Part shown: piece after piece, positions 21,531 through 34,440 of the stretch
Layout of the letters: the number at the start of each line of letters is the position of its first letter
Position numbering within the stretch: position 1 is the first letter of the stretch
Origin: Episyrphus balteatus
Lineage: Eukaryota > Arthropoda > Insecta > Diptera > Syrphidae
Reading direction: 5' to 3'
Assembly: GCF_945859705.1 (NCBI RefSeq)
Contig: NC_079134.1
Span: 33,370,576-33,434,575 of the forward strand
DNA: 64,000 nucleotides
The notes under the pieces: generated by a model
The model's input: only the letters and a program-made list of their open reading frames with translations
Told to the model about the DNA's origin: nothing
Database searches by the model: none
Program-made: the position numbers and the translations under genes

Positions 21531-22690
21531 AAAAGAGTTCTAACTTACAGCTACACTGTCTACCAAAAGTTTAAGACCATCTCAAATCCTCAAGTAAGAA
21601 AAGTGGAGCATGAGAGAACTCAAAACAGCCAGTGGTCAAAATGTCGAGCTCTTTCAATCATTTTATTGAACAAAAAGCAATCTTTTATCAAAAATATTTC
21701 AAAAGAATGTTATTAGTTTTCAACACTGGATTCAAATGGAATTAATATTTCAACAATTTCACTGTGCTACAAAATAAAAAAAAAATACACCCGAGAAATA
21801 ACATAGTGTAGGCTGTTCGTATGGTCGAATAATGCATAAAAATATTTTTGTTATATTTTTGGAACCCTCCATTTTATTTTTATTTACAAAAAACCATTTT
21901 TACAGACCTTACGATGTAATCTATCAATATTTCAGTCATTTTTCTAACAACTCTCAAAATGTTAAATGTTTTTGGAAAGAAGATTTCCAGACCTTTTGAA
22001 TGATGTATGTATATAAGTCTATTGTTTAAACAAATTAAGTGTAGGTTTTTATCCCACAAATCCTGAAAAAGTGATTTTTTTCCCAATTTTTTCAACTTTA
22101 CCCAATTTTTTTTGCAAAATAAAACAAACAAAAAAATAAAGTATGGTTATATTCTGAAAGAATTTACATTTAGGCACAAATTGGCGTATTTTTTTTTATT
22201 GAATTTGACCAAAACTGCGGAATCTATGCTATTTTTTCGTAAATAGAAAATGTTGCTTTTCATGATGTGAATTGCAAGGTGCACAATAGGATGCTCATTA
22301 TTTTTAAATAATAAGAATTTCTATGCTCCTAGGATCTTATATGGTTGGAAATAAACTAAAAAAAAATATTTTCCAAGTTTAAAGTCTCTAACTTAATTCT
22401 AACCCGTGCCGCCAAGCGGTTGAAGTTTCTTATGAGAATAACATGGGGTTTCTTGGACCTTGTTCGATCGATTTTAAATTTCAGCCAAACCATTAGTTCA
22501 AAAAATTTAAAACTTTACAGACTCAAATTTAATAAGTGTAGCTATCATGTGAAAATTGTTCAGATTTTTAATTGTTATAATTTTAGAGATTTAGCTTTGT
22601 AAAAAAAGTCATTTTTTCAGACTTTTTCTGCTTCCACAATCTCACGAAAAAAAGATGGTGGACTAATTTTTTCATTTTCTTCAAGAAAAA
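21531..22690. other. AT-rich intergenic DNA
   Basis: No gene recognised; may include diverged outer parts of R1c. Confidence 0.45.
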
Positions 22691-24215
22691 AAAAAAAAAA
22701 ATCATGTGTGCAATTAACACGTGGTAGAAGTGAAACCTTAAAAAATCATTTTCATAAAATAGAAAAAATCTACCTATTTTTATTCTATCACCTTCAAATC
22801 CATGTTTTTTATATGACAACCTATATAAATTTTATATCATCTGAAAGCTTGTTGTCTTAGAATTTTTTGAACTCCATCAATTTCCATAAAAAAAGCGAGA
22901 AAACACGTATTTTTATCTTCTCACGCTATATAATGCATTTTTTACCTAACAACCTATAAAAATTTTTACACCATCTGAAAGCTTATTGTCTTAGCTTAGG
23001 GTTGCCAGATATATTTTGACGAAACTAGTAATCGAGATGCAAAATCCCGGACTTTCCCGGACAAATAAGGACAAAAAAAAAAGAGTACAAAACTAGGACA
23101 AAAAAAAATGCATAATTTTATAAAAAAAATAACCGAACAATCCTTTTAACTTAAAAATCACATTTTTAACCCTTGTTCCCGTATAATTTTTTTCTTATTT
23201 TTTCACAAAAAAAAAAAAAAAAAACTGAGACAAAGTTTGGACTTCTCGGTATAGTATTATAATAAACATTTGAGCTATAATACTTCAAAAGTTGCAATGC
23301 AATTCCAGTTAAAAAAAATTTTAAAATTCCATTGAAAACCAATTGCGCAAAATTTTCAACGATTTAGTTAAATGCCAATACAATTTTTAGTAAGTTACTA
23401 AGTAAAGAAATGGTCTTTTTGACTTAGCAACTTACTTAGATAACTGGCTTTAGATTTTCCTTAATCGTTTAAAATTTTGCCGTATTCTATATTTTTGAGT
23501 TGTGATTATATTGGAACAGAATACAAAACAGAATTGAGCAGATAATAAAACAAAATAAAAACGCCTCGCTTTTAATGAACTCGATTCGTTTTATAAGGGC
23601 CAATTTTTCAATAGTCAGATAAACCTCAGAGCTTATTCCTAGGAATAAAAGTTTTTTTTTATATTGACATTTATTCTTATGATAGTCTAACTGACGATTG
23701 AAAAATTAGGGCTAAATGAATTAAGAGTAGCATACAAGTAGTGAGATACTTAAAGGCTAGAAAAGAGTACAATCCCGGACAATTGATAGAAACTATCCCG
23801 GACGTCCCCCACACAGCCAAAAAAGAGTACATGTCCGGGAAAACCCGGACGCCTGGCAACCCTATCTTAGCTCAAAATACATATATCGATCAAGTCTATG
23901 AGACATCTACAAAAAGAGCTAGAAATTTCATCCAAAAAGCAAAAAAAAACATTTATTTTTATGTTCTCATGCTATTAAATCAATTTTTTTTTTGACAGCC
24001 TATAAAATTTTTTTTACCATGTGAAAGCTTATTGTTTCACTTTGTATAATGATGCATAAATCTTATTTCAAAGATGTCTACAAGAGAAGTTAAAATTTTT
24101 TAAAGTCAACCATGTCGAATTTCCAGACTGAGATTACGGTACTTCCTACACTGGTAGCTGGTCATCGCCAACAGATCTCCACAGGTGTTTTGAGGTATTT
24201 TTAAAGTCAAAATGC
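22691..24215 (-). repeat. Dispersed repeat family R1, copy c, interrupted by a hAT-type element
   Basis: The minus strand carries the R1 order: CTCAAAACACCTGTGGAGA (near 24185), AGTACCGTAATCTCAG, two GAAATAATAAGCTTTCA-like units and, further on, TTGCACACATGATTTTT (near 22700). The second unit is split at 22997-23864 by another element. Confidence 0.7.
22997..23864. mobile_element. hAT-type non-autonomous element (868 bp)
   Basis: Terminal repeats TAGGGTTGCCAG at both ends and a perfect 8-bp target duplication TCTTAGCT (22989-22996 and 23865-23872). Removing the insert and one duplicate restores the R1 unit. CCCGGAC/GTCCGGG motifs repeat near both ends. No transposase ORF. 8-bp duplications are typical of hAT transposons. 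Confidence 0.88.
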
Positions 24216-24292
24216 ATTTCGGATTTTTTCCCAGACCCCCATGCCCCATATAGCAAAATCTAACTTTCCCGTACTATTGAGATACCTTTTAG

Positions 24293-25150
24293 GGCGTCTG
24301 GCAGAGGGTAGGCTGAAACAAAACTGGCTTAAACTTACATTTTCTAAATCAGGAAAAGGCAGAGAAAGTTAATATTTGGCCATCATATGGTTACTCTAAA
24401 CAAAAAAAATATTATTTCAATTTTATAAGAAAAAAACAGAAAATTGGTGTTTATTCTATGGAAAAACCTGTTTGTTAAACCTTTAAGGGCGCCTGGCAGA
24501 GGGAAGGTTGAAAAATATCTGGCTTAAACTTATATTTTCTAAACCAGGAATAGACATAGAATTTTAATTTGTTACCATCATACGGTTATACCCAACAGAA
24601 AATAAGTTATTAGGTTTTTTATTAGAAAAATGCATTTCAAAATGCTTCAAAGCGGTTTGGCGGGGCGAAAGCTAAAAAAAAATTCTGGTACCCACATTTT
24701 TGAAATCAGGGGATTTTTATGATTTTTTGGTGTATCATTTATTGGGGTAATACCTAGCAAAACGCCAAAAGTTGATTTTTGACTGCAGTTTGGATGCGTC
24801 TGGCAGAGGGAAGGCTGAAAAATAGCTGGCTAAAAATTATATTTTCTAGACCTGGAATAGATATAGAATATTAATTTGTTACCATCATACGGTTATACCG
24901 TATGAAAATATATATAGAAAATAAGTAATCAGGGTTTTTATTAGAAAAATGCACTTAAATATGCTTTAAAGCGGTCTGGCGGGGGGAAAGCTGAAAAAGA
25001 AACTTGCGGTACCCACAGATTCGAAATCAGGGGATTTTGTATGATTTTTTGGTGTATCATTTATTCGGTTATACAAAAACGCCAAAAATTGATTTTTTGC
25101 TGCACTTTGGATGCGTCTGGCAAGGGAAAGCTGAAAAAAATCACTGCCAG
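24293..25150. repeat. Diverged tandem array, about 310-bp dimers
   Basis: GCGTCTGGCAGAGGG-type units start at 24293, 24489, 24795 and about 25113, alternating with GCGGTYTGGCGGGG-type units at 24652 and 24971. Type A units are followed by a TCTGGCTTAAA-like segment and type B by GGTACCCACA...AATCAGGGGATTTT. A dimer is about 306-318 bp. The ORFs at 25004-25369 lie in or next to the array and are not genes. Confidence 0.8.
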
Positions 25151-26612
25151 ACTTGTTCCGTTGATATACTGTGGTGCATATCTAGATATGTGCACACTCG
25201 AATTTCGGTTATATCAAAACTGCCAAAATATGCTGCCGGCTCTCGGTCTATGACCAATTTCACTAATTCTAACAACACCCTCAAAAACAAAAGATTTTTT
25301 TCAATTCCTATAATGGGAATACTTCTTCGAAAGCAAAAGGGTAGGGTCCGGATGAATTTGTTCGCGTGAAACGTTTAAAAGTTTGTATTAACTGCCTTGA
25401 TTATCTAATCCTTAATCTAAACCCAATGACTTGTTTCGTATTTGAGCCATTTGTTGTTGTAAGATTCCGAGTGAAATAAATGGAAAGAAAAAGAAAATGT
25501 CAATAGATTAAATTCTCAGTTCCCTGGCTTCCGAATAAAACTAATGAACTTGACGATGAATTGTTTAGAAAAGGTTGTCGTCCTCCGTTTTAACTGAAAA
25601 TCTGTAAGGGTGCGTCGAGGTTGGATCTCGAAATCTGTATTTAATAAAATTTCGACCTTCTAAACTTCCATTGAAACCACATATTCCTTGAGCTCTTTTG
25701 TTTTTATTGTAAAGAGAAATGCTTGCGTAGGTAGATATTTTTCACATGTGGTGGAATTTGGATACCATTCTCTGGTTTAAATCCCACAGAAGTTAAAAAG
25801 TAACTCCCAGTTTGAAGAAAGGGCGTATTTTATGCCTTGTTTTCAAATCGTTGTCCAGATATTCAAACTTGAATGTCTTCCCGAGCACCCTTTTCTAAAT
25901 GTTTCAATCCCTTATCCAAAAAACAACCCTCAACATAGTAGCAAGTCATATCAAGCCCTTCTTGGTCCAAAAAAAACAGATGTCACCACTGTCATTCATC
26001 GTTTCACAAAAATAAAATTAAAAAAAAAAAAAACACAACAAAAGAAAATCCCAACCACTTGCTGTGTGCTTGCGTAATTTTGTGTTGATTTCGAATAAAG
26101 CTACAGCAACAAAAACAACGATACCTACTCCAACAATATACGAAAGTCCTTGTTATGATGGTTCTATTACATTGTTACCAATATTCAAGAATCCACGTGC
26201 GTCACACACGCCTTTCAGTCTAACACGTGACCAATCTTTATGAATCGTATATGCTGGCGTGCTGTGTACGGATCAATTTCTTCTTAAGCCAGCTGGAGTT
26301 TTCACAATAAATGAGGCTATCAACTTAGATGAGCTGAATACGAGTACGAGTAGGTATATAGAAATATCCACAATACGCCTTATGGTGTAAGCTTTACGTG
26401 AAATTTTCAACTCATCCAATCGATGACAAATTTTTGATTGCGTTGAATATCTGCTCATCATTGCATATATTTGCGATGGCGGCGAACGATAGGTATCATG
26501 GTTGGAATTGGTATTATAAAAAGGGGGTATGATACAGTTATTTTGTTTGAAATACACCGAGAGAAATATTTTGTCGGTAATCTTTGAGACAAAATCTACG
26601 AAATTTAGAATG
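25151..26612. other. Mixed unique DNA, no gene assigned
   Basis: More balanced composition around 26050-26520. Small ORFs lack domains. Nothing recognised. Confidence 0.45.
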
Positions 26613-28344
26613 TTTAATTTTAATTTTAATTTTAATTTTAATTTTAATTTTAATTTTAATTTTAATTTTAATTTTAATTTTAATTTTAATTTTAATTTTA
26701 ATTTTAATTTTAATTTTAATTTTAATTTTAATTTTAATTTTAATTTTAATTTTAATTTTAATTTTAATTTTAATTTTAATTTTAATTTTAATTTTAATTT
26801 TAATTTTAATTTTAATTTTAATTTTAATTTTAATTTTAATTTTAATTTTAATTTTAATTTTAATTTTAATTTTAATTTTAATTTTAATTTTAATTTTAGT
26901 TTTAATTTTAATTTTAATTTTAATTTTAATTTTAATTTTAATTTTAATTTTAATTTTAATTTTAATTTTAATTTTAATTTTAATTTTAATTTTAATTTTA
27001 ATTTTAATTTTAATTTTAATTTTAATTTTAATTTTAATTTTAATTTTAATTTTAATTTTAATTTTAATTTTAATTTTAATTTTAATTTTAATTTTAATTT
27101 TAATTTTAATTTTAATTTTAATTTTAATTTTAATTTTAATTTTAATTTTAATTTTAATTTTAATTTTAATTTTAATTTTAATTTTAATTTTAATTTTAAT
27201 TTTAATTTTAATTTTAATTTTAATTTTAATTTTAATTTTAATTTTAATTTTAATTTTAATTTTAATTTTAATTTTAATTTTAATTTTAATTTTAATTTTA
27301 ATTTTAATTTTAATTTTAATTTTAATTTTAATTTTAATTTTAATTTTAATTTTAATTTTAATTTTAATTTTAATTTTAATTTTAATTTTAATTTTAATTT
27401 TAATTTTAATTTTAATTTTAATTTTAATTTTAATTTTAATTTTAATTTTAATTTTAATTTTAATTTTAATTTTAATTTTAATTTTAATTTTAATTTTAAT
27501 TTTAATTTTAATTTTAATTTTAATTTTAATTTTAATTTTAATTTTAATTTTAATTTTAATTTTAATTTTAATTTTAATTTTAATTTTAATTTTAATTTTA
27601 ATTTTAATTTTAATTTTAATTTTAATTTTAATTTTAATTTTAATTTTAATTTTAATTTTAATTTTAATTTTAATTTTAATTTTAATTTTAATTTTAATTT
27701 TAATTTTAATTTTAATTTTAATTTTAATTTTAATTTTAATTTTAATTTTAATTTTAATTTTAATTTTAATTTTAATTTTAATTTTAATTTTAATTTTAAT
27801 TTTAATTTTAATTTTAATTTTAATTTTAATTTTAATTTTAATTTTAATTTTAATTTTAATTTTAATTTTAATTTTAATTTTAATTTTAATTTTAATTTTA
27901 ATTTTAATTTTAATTTTAATTTTAATTTTAATTTTAATTTTAATTTTAATTTTAATTTTAATTTTAATTTTAATTTTAATTTTAATTTTAATTTTAATTT
28001 TAATTTTAATTTTAATTTTAATTTTAATTTTAATTTTAATTTTAATTTTAATTTTAATTTTAATTTTAATTTTAATTTTAATTTTAATTTTAATTTTAAT
28101 TTTAATTTTAATTTTAATTTTAATTTTAATTTTAATTTTAATTTTAATAAAATTAAATTTTAATTTTAATTTTAATTTTAATTTTAATTTTAATTTTAAT
28201 TTTAATTTTAATTTTAATTTTAATTTTAATTTTAATTTTAATTTTAATTTTAATTTTAATTTTAATTTTAATTTTAATTTTAATTTTAATTTTAATTTTA
28301 ATTTTAATTTTAATTTTAATTTTAATTTTAATTTTAATTTTAAT
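26613..28344. repeat. 1.7-kb TTTTAA hexanucleotide array
   Basis: Nearly perfect TTTTAA units, about 285 of them, with one G substitution at 26899 and one irregular junction at about 28147-28155. As the unit is 6 bases, two frames stay open and produce long Ile-Leu and Asn-Phe ORFs that are not genes. Confidence 0.97.
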
Positions 28345-29900
28345 AAAAAAAAAAGAAATAGAAGTAAAATTAAAATATTTCTTTCGTTTTTTTCTCAGTG
28401 TACTTGCAAATCCTCACAATATGTTCAATCTGGATTAAATTGTATTCATAACTGCTTACTAGCCAACCATGACAGGCAATGCCAGAATCAAAACAGAAAC
28501 GCTGATGTTCGTTAGTTTGAAAATAAAAAAAAATAAAAAATACCATGTCTCTTCTGCAATTCATACACTGACGCACCGTACACACTCTCATACCCAAATA
28601 CCAATAATAACAAAAACAGTAACAACAGCAACAACATCACAAAAGCGGTTCTTTACAATTTGTGAAAATATTGAAATTATCATATTGAAACACGTGACAC
28701 ATGTGACTGTAATCCGGTGAATGTGACGTCACAATCCCCTTTCTCGTAACCATTAGATATAGCTTAGACTTATACCAATCATTGCCATGTGCCACGCTCC
28801 ACGTCTACCCACTTCCCATCTAGATATAACTACAGAATAGAATATGCATAGATATTATCCCCCTTTTGTGTATGTTGGGAATACACTTCAACATACATTT
28901 TACTGTTAACTGTTAGTAGGAGTGATTCCAGATTTTAGAATTTGCGTATTACTCGAAGGACTGGTGCGTCAGGTGGATGGTTTTGATTTTTTTTTTTTTT
29001 TTTTTTTTTTTCAATTTGATTATTAATATTGTGCAACTGAAGGGATGTAAATGATGACAGAGCATTGAGGGTGCGTTTTCAAAGTACATATACATAGTTT
29101 TACCCTTGTTTTTCAAAAGGAACATATTCGTTCGGAGAAAAGGACCAAAATCGAAGAAATCCTTCCACATAATATTCTTTCGGTTGAATTTTTTGTTACA
29201 ATCTTAAAATTTTTTAGAAATTATAGTCAGACTGAAATTTTCTATTTAAAATGGGGGTTGTCGTCGTTTTTTTTTTGTATGGTAGCAGAAGTTATTTAAC
29301 CAGATTGTAAAACTTGGTATTTTGAGAAATGTTCCATTTGAAGGTTTCTCGATAAATTTACTTTTAGAGAACAAGAACAATTATTTTGTTTCAACAGAAC
29401 CTTAATACAATTTAAACAAAGGTTTCTGAATGAATTGAAAATATAATTCTAGGCGAAAGTTTTTCAGGTCTAAGTTAACATTATTATGGGGTCCAGACAA
29501 TTGGCCAAGTAGATGAAATCTCTGATGTGGATGTCATTTAAGAAAGCTCTCGAAATAGGAAAATTTACTCGTAAGCCTTTTCGGATATGTCCCAAGCTTT
29601 GACAAAAAAAGATGGCAGTAATTTGTTAAATTCAAAAATGGAATGATCTGTCTGAAGGTTTTATTTTTTTTTTTTAATAGCTACAGTCCTTGAAGAACGA
29701 AATTGCGAATAATTCAGAAAAAATAAATCCAAATGAAGTTCTTCTAGAAAAATTATTTAAGTTTTTTCATGCAGTCAGTTTTAAGGTTAGGTGTGTTCAG
29801 TTCATGGCTTTTAAACTTCGGGTTGCACTGCCAAGCTTTGCTCGAAAAGATCTTTAAATTTTGAAAAGAGACTTAATTACCTTTATCTAGGCATCATTGA
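28345..29900. other. Unique non-coding DNA
   Basis: No ORF of interest. There is a 28-base T run near 28986 and a cluster of short regulatory-type palindromes at 28691-28731 (annotated separately). Confidence 0.5.
28691..28731. promoter_or_regulatory. Cluster of E-box and CRE-like palindromes
   Basis: CACGTG at 28691-28696, CACATGTG at 28699-28706 and TGACGTCA at 28724-28731 fall within 41 bp. These match bHLH and CREB/ATF consensus cores. Function is not shown; a chance cluster is possible. Confidence 0.3.
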
Positions 29901-29924
29901 TCTATAATTTCCAATTATAGGCAA

Positions 29925-30005
29925 TTATAGAATGCCGAAAACCGGAGATATTGAGCAAAAATTAGCTATTAGCATTCATTCCGAGGTTGAACCCTTATTT
30001 GACTG
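29925..30005. repeat. Fragment related to the 62.3-63.7 kb palindrome end
   Basis: TATTGAGCAAAAATTAGC...GCATTCATTCCGAGG...CCCTTATTTGACTGG matches the outer end and flank of the palindrome at 62266-63730 (reverse complement of 62250-62330). Confidence 0.6.
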
Positions 30006-30508
30006 GGCTAAAACACTTTTTGTCTAACTTTTCCTATATCTTTAATAATTTTGAACATCTTTACTTTCGACATAGGTCCAAAACTAAACAAATCCGAGAA
30101 TATCGATTTTTTTCATTTAACTTTTAAACGATAAAATTTTTAAAAAATTATAAAAGAAACTTGAAGGTTGTGAAATTATATACAAATAAAGTCTTACACT
30201 TTTTTCTCCAAATTATCGTTTAGAAAACATCAATATATCAAAAAACGTGAAATGTCAGTTTCTTGCGTAGATTTCATCATAAGTCATCAATTAAAAGTTT
30301 TTCTGCAAGAAAAATATAAATTTTTTTCTTACTATATTAAAAACTTTTAAAATCAAAAGACAGAATTTAAAATAAAAGTTTTTGGTTTAACTCTTTTTTA
30401 ACACAATTTTGTATGCAAATAACTTTTAACTTTTTTTTTTTAAATTGAAAAATAAAGAAATTAATAAATTTATTCAATTTTATTAGCTTCTAATGACCAA
30501 TTATAATA
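30006..30508. other. AT-rich intergenic DNA
   Basis: Nothing recognised. Confidence 0.45.
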
Positions 30509-32339
30509 ACACTGTGTTACAAAAATCAGGTTTCAAAATATACGCTGGCGGAGACCTATCACGTTTTGTAGAACTAGTCGCACTGGTATTTAAAAAGTCC
30601 CTAACACCCCCAAAATCTGGAGTTAGGGGCAAAAAACGGTTTTTTGGGCCTTCACCCGTTGAAAAAATTCTAGCTTCGTCAAATTTTTACCCATTTTTAA
30701 TTTTTTTATAGTTTCTGATAGAAGATAATAATAACTTTTCAACAATGTATAAAGCATGTGATTCAATTAAAATACCTAGAATTTAGGAAAGTTCAAAAAT
30801 TCGTCATTTGCCCAACTTCGACATCAATTTAAAGAATATTTGTTTTCAAAAAAACATGCTGTTTAAAAAATATATTCTTAAATAATAAACGAATTATTTT
30901 TTATGAAAATCAGTTCAAAATTGGCTTAGAAAAAAAAATTTTATGATTTCAACCCAGGTACAGAAATTCGAACGTTTGGGCACCGAACAAAAATGTTATT
31001 TTGGCACGTAGTACGATAACTTGGCGGCAGGATTTGATAACGGTTTTTTTGTAGAGGAGTTCAATACAATCATTTTTACTTGCGATATAGGTACTATATA
31101 TCAAGTTATGCATTCGTACAAAAAAAAAAGTTGAGATAACATTTTTCCATGACATTACGATGGTAGACAATACCAAAAAAGTGGGTCCCGGAAGTCCGTC
31201 TGTCAGTCTGTCTGTCTGTATAAGGAGCTACAGCCTAAACGAATGGACCGATTAATGTCAAACTTGGTATGTAGCGTTATTTGGCGACTCTCCAGAGGGG
31301 TTTTTGGAATTAATTTTTTTGGACCAAAAATAACGGTACTTGTCATATATACCGATTTAGGTAAAATTGAAATATCTCGAAAACGGCTCCAACGATTTTG
31401 TTTAAAAAATTCATGTGTTAGTTTTAAGCAAAGGTCTATCTTTCAATGAAAAATTTTTTTTGAAAATCATTATTAACGGTACCTGCCATAGAACGGTTTT
31501 TTTCAAATCCGATTATCTCCTAAACTGCTTATTCGATTTCAACGAAACTTTTTGTGAAAAAGCATTTATATAATTAAAATATAAACCAAAAATAAAATTT
31601 CCAAAAAAATAATTTTTGGATTTAAAAAAAAAATTTGAAAATTTTTGTTTGAAAAATCAAATTTTCGAAAACGGGACATTGAATTTTTTTGAAATTTTGT
31701 TTTTTGATGTTGATTAGTGATTTCTACAAAATGGCATACCAATTTTATTTTAAAACTTTTTTTCCAAAAATTTATTTATAAAAAATTAGTTTTTTTAAAA
31801 ACGGCTCTAACGATTTTGAAATTTTTTTTTCTAAAAATGCATGTTAATGTATCAATCAAAACTGCATACTTGTTTTGGAGGGCAATTTAATTTTAGATTT
31901 TATTTTTTTAAAAAACGAATTTTATTTTTTTTTCCAAATTTCTATACAAAGTCTTAAAAATTTAAGCAACTTTAACTCTAAGAGCAAGTTCGTGCGACCC
32001 AGTCGTGCATTTTATTTACTATGGGAGGGGGGTCTATCTTTTGAATTTTTGAACTTTGACAGCTTATAAATTCTAGGTATTTTAATCACATGTTTTATAC
32101 ATTGTTGAAAAGGTATTATTATCTTCTATCAGAAACTATAAAAAAATTAAAAATGGGTAAAAATTTGACGAAGCTAGAATTTTTTCAATGGGTGAAATTC
32201 CAAAAAACAGTTTTTTGCCCTTAACTACAGATTTTGGGGGTGTTTGGGACTTTTTAAATATCGTTTCGTAATCAGTGCGACTAGCTCTACAAAACGTGAT
32301 AGGTCTCCGCTCGCGTAAATTTTGAGCGTTACACAGTGT
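30509..32339. mobile_element. Inverted-repeat element FB3 with about 295-bp arms, enclosing R2b
   Basis: Arms 30509-30802 and 32043-32339 are reverse complements with moderate divergence. Both start ACACTGTGT and share CGGAGACCTATCACGTTTTG, CACCCCCAAAATCTG and TTCTAGCTTCGTCAAATTTT. The 1.24-kb interior is mostly an inverted copy of R2. No clean target duplication was found and no ORF. Confidence 0.8.
31090..32015 (-). repeat. Dispersed repeat family R2, copy b
   Basis: On the minus strand it repeats R2 in full order, from CACGACTGGGTCGCACGAAC (near 31998) to the short (CAGA)n tract with one CTGA variant (31199-31220), the ACTTCCGGGACCCAC segment and the ACCATCGTAATGTCATGG end near 31150. Confidence 0.8.
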
Positions 32340-32746
32340 AATTAATAACCGCCTGAAAAGAAAATTTCAACAAAATTAATGTTTTAAAATTTTATTTTGA
32401 AAAAATACAAAAATTATTTAAATTAAAAAACAAATTGTTTTTTTAAATTTAATTTTCACCTTCTATTAAAACTATATACATAAATACTTTTGTATAAAAA
32501 ATTGGTTGAAATTGAATGATTCGTTTGGTGTTTGAAAATTAGACCTTGAATGATTTCATTTGAATGCTCACTTTGTTACCCAGAACAGTTTAGAGACAAG
32601 AATCCGAATCTTAAAAAAGCATGAAAAAATATCAGCTTTGGAAAAATGGAAAAAAAAAAACGCATACAATTTTAGTCGTAGGTATCTTAATTTTTAAAAT
32701 TATTTTACCAACTTATTTTGATACAAAAATTAATTTCCATTCTAAG
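32340..32746. other. AT-rich intergenic DNA
   Basis: Nothing recognised. Confidence 0.45.
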
Positions 32747-33042
32747 GCCGTGTGTGAATAGCGTTAAATAGTTAACACCGTGTAAAATTTTTGACACTAT
32801 TGAGGTGAATACAAAATTTTCACCACCTGTTACAAAATTTAATGGCCTTTGGGACCTGGTTCAGTTATTTTTTTGCAGATGGTTTTGTTTTGTTTGTTTT
32901 TTAGCAAAAAGGAGTTTCATGGCAGAAAATAAGAAGAGAAGAATATTAAACAATAATCTATACAGCCGAAATTTTCTTATTCACCTCAATAGTGTCAAAA
33001 ATTTTACACGGGGTTAACTATTTAACGCAATTTACACACGGC
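32747..33042. mobile_element. MITE with 65-bp terminal inverted repeats
   Basis: Arms 32747-32811 and 32978-33042 agree at 62 of 65 positions, starting GCCGTGTGTRAAT and including GCGTTAAATAGTTAAC and TGACACTATTGAGGTGAATA. The interior is 166 bp with no usable ORF. No clear target duplication. Confidence 0.88.
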
Positions 33043-33640
33043 GTAAAGAAATGCTTGGTGTTAAATTAAAAAAAACTAAAAGCCCACCAGTGTTGCCATT
33101 TTCTAAGAAATGCACTAATAAATTAAGTAGCATTTTTGGCTGAAGCATATTTTTATGGCAATATTCAGCAATACAAATTCTTGAACTAATTAGTTCAATT
33201 TTTGTTCCAGGGCTAAGGTCTATTAAATAGACTAAGATCGCAAAGTTAAAAATTTCAATAGCCAATAAATAGTAAAATTTTCAAAGTAGGCACCTGTTTT
33301 GCGATTTATATCCATCTTCTGGCAACGCTAGTTTAGTTCTATTGTTGTTTTTGTCAATAATTTTTGACAGATAGCTAGTGAAACAAATTTTGAGCGTACT
33401 GTTTACAACAGTGAAGAATGATCCATCAGTAACCATTTTTAACCAAATTAGATTTTTACTTTTCGTCTTAATTTTCTCTCTCTCCAATTTTTTCCCACAT
33501 AATTAAACAAATATTTGCAGCAATTTATGTATGTTTTTTTTTTTTTTTAAATCAATTCAAAGTGAAATCAAAGGCGCTTCACAAATAAATAAACAATTAC
33601 TCCTATTTAATGATCGGCCGCATAAAAAAAAAAAACACTT
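33043..33640. other. AT-rich intergenic DNA
   Basis: Nothing recognised. Confidence 0.45.
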
Positions 33641-34440
33641 CAACTTCTCTCAGATGGAAGCGTAAAAATGTGCGCTCCCATTAACCCTGTACCATTTTAT
33701 TTTTTATCCCACATGTCTTCCAAGTTCCAAGCTGATATTCCCCTTTTATTTTGCTGTATGATGATGCATCCCATCTGCGCTCAGTGTAACTCGGCTGGGT
33801 ATTACTCCATCTCGTTACCCCATATCGTTGACTGCATCTCGTTAATGCAGTCAGCCTGGCAAAGATCTTCGTGATGATTACTCTATGAGTGATTGAAATA
33901 CTCGATTCAATTTGCTGCGTGTTGTGAGGACTGTGTGGCAGAGGCACTCTGCCACCAGCAGCGCCACACCACCGACTCCGTGCCACTGTGTGCGCTAAGT
34001 CAAATCATCTTCAATCCAAAAAGAAAAAGTATAAAATATTAAAATACTTACTCCTTTCAACTGCCTACTCCATTCCCTCGCTGAGATGTCTTCACCACAT
34101 TCCTCCGTCCAGGCGGAACAACAATTTCCGGATTAATTGAACTCAACACACATCGCACCAAATGGACTCGAACCGACGAATCATTACAACTTGCTAGAAA
34201 TTGAAATGAACCTTTTGTGGAAATGGTGATGGTAACGTGCTGAGGCACGACCGACAACAACGAGTAACGCAGAGAGTAGCTTTGTTTGTGAAAGCGCTTC
34301 TGTGTACCACATCACGACCACGAGGCATTCCATGGTACACCAGATGTATGGCTCTTGCCATATTTGATGAATGTGACAGCAGCAGAAGCAAGCACTACAG
34401 AACCAAATGAACATACTTAACTTACACGGAGATTCTTTTA
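33641..34440. other. GC-richer unique DNA, no gene assigned
   Basis: Balanced composition, overlapping short ORFs on both strands without domains, and a perfect 9-bp-arm hairpin GTGGCAGAG/CTCTGCCAC at 33935-33955. Possible regulatory DNA. Confidence 0.4.

Noticed and set aside
26529..28515. Long plus-strand ORFs of 544 and 643 codons
   Set aside because: They are translations of the TTTTAA array (Asn-Phe and Ile-Leu dipeptides) and have no other content.
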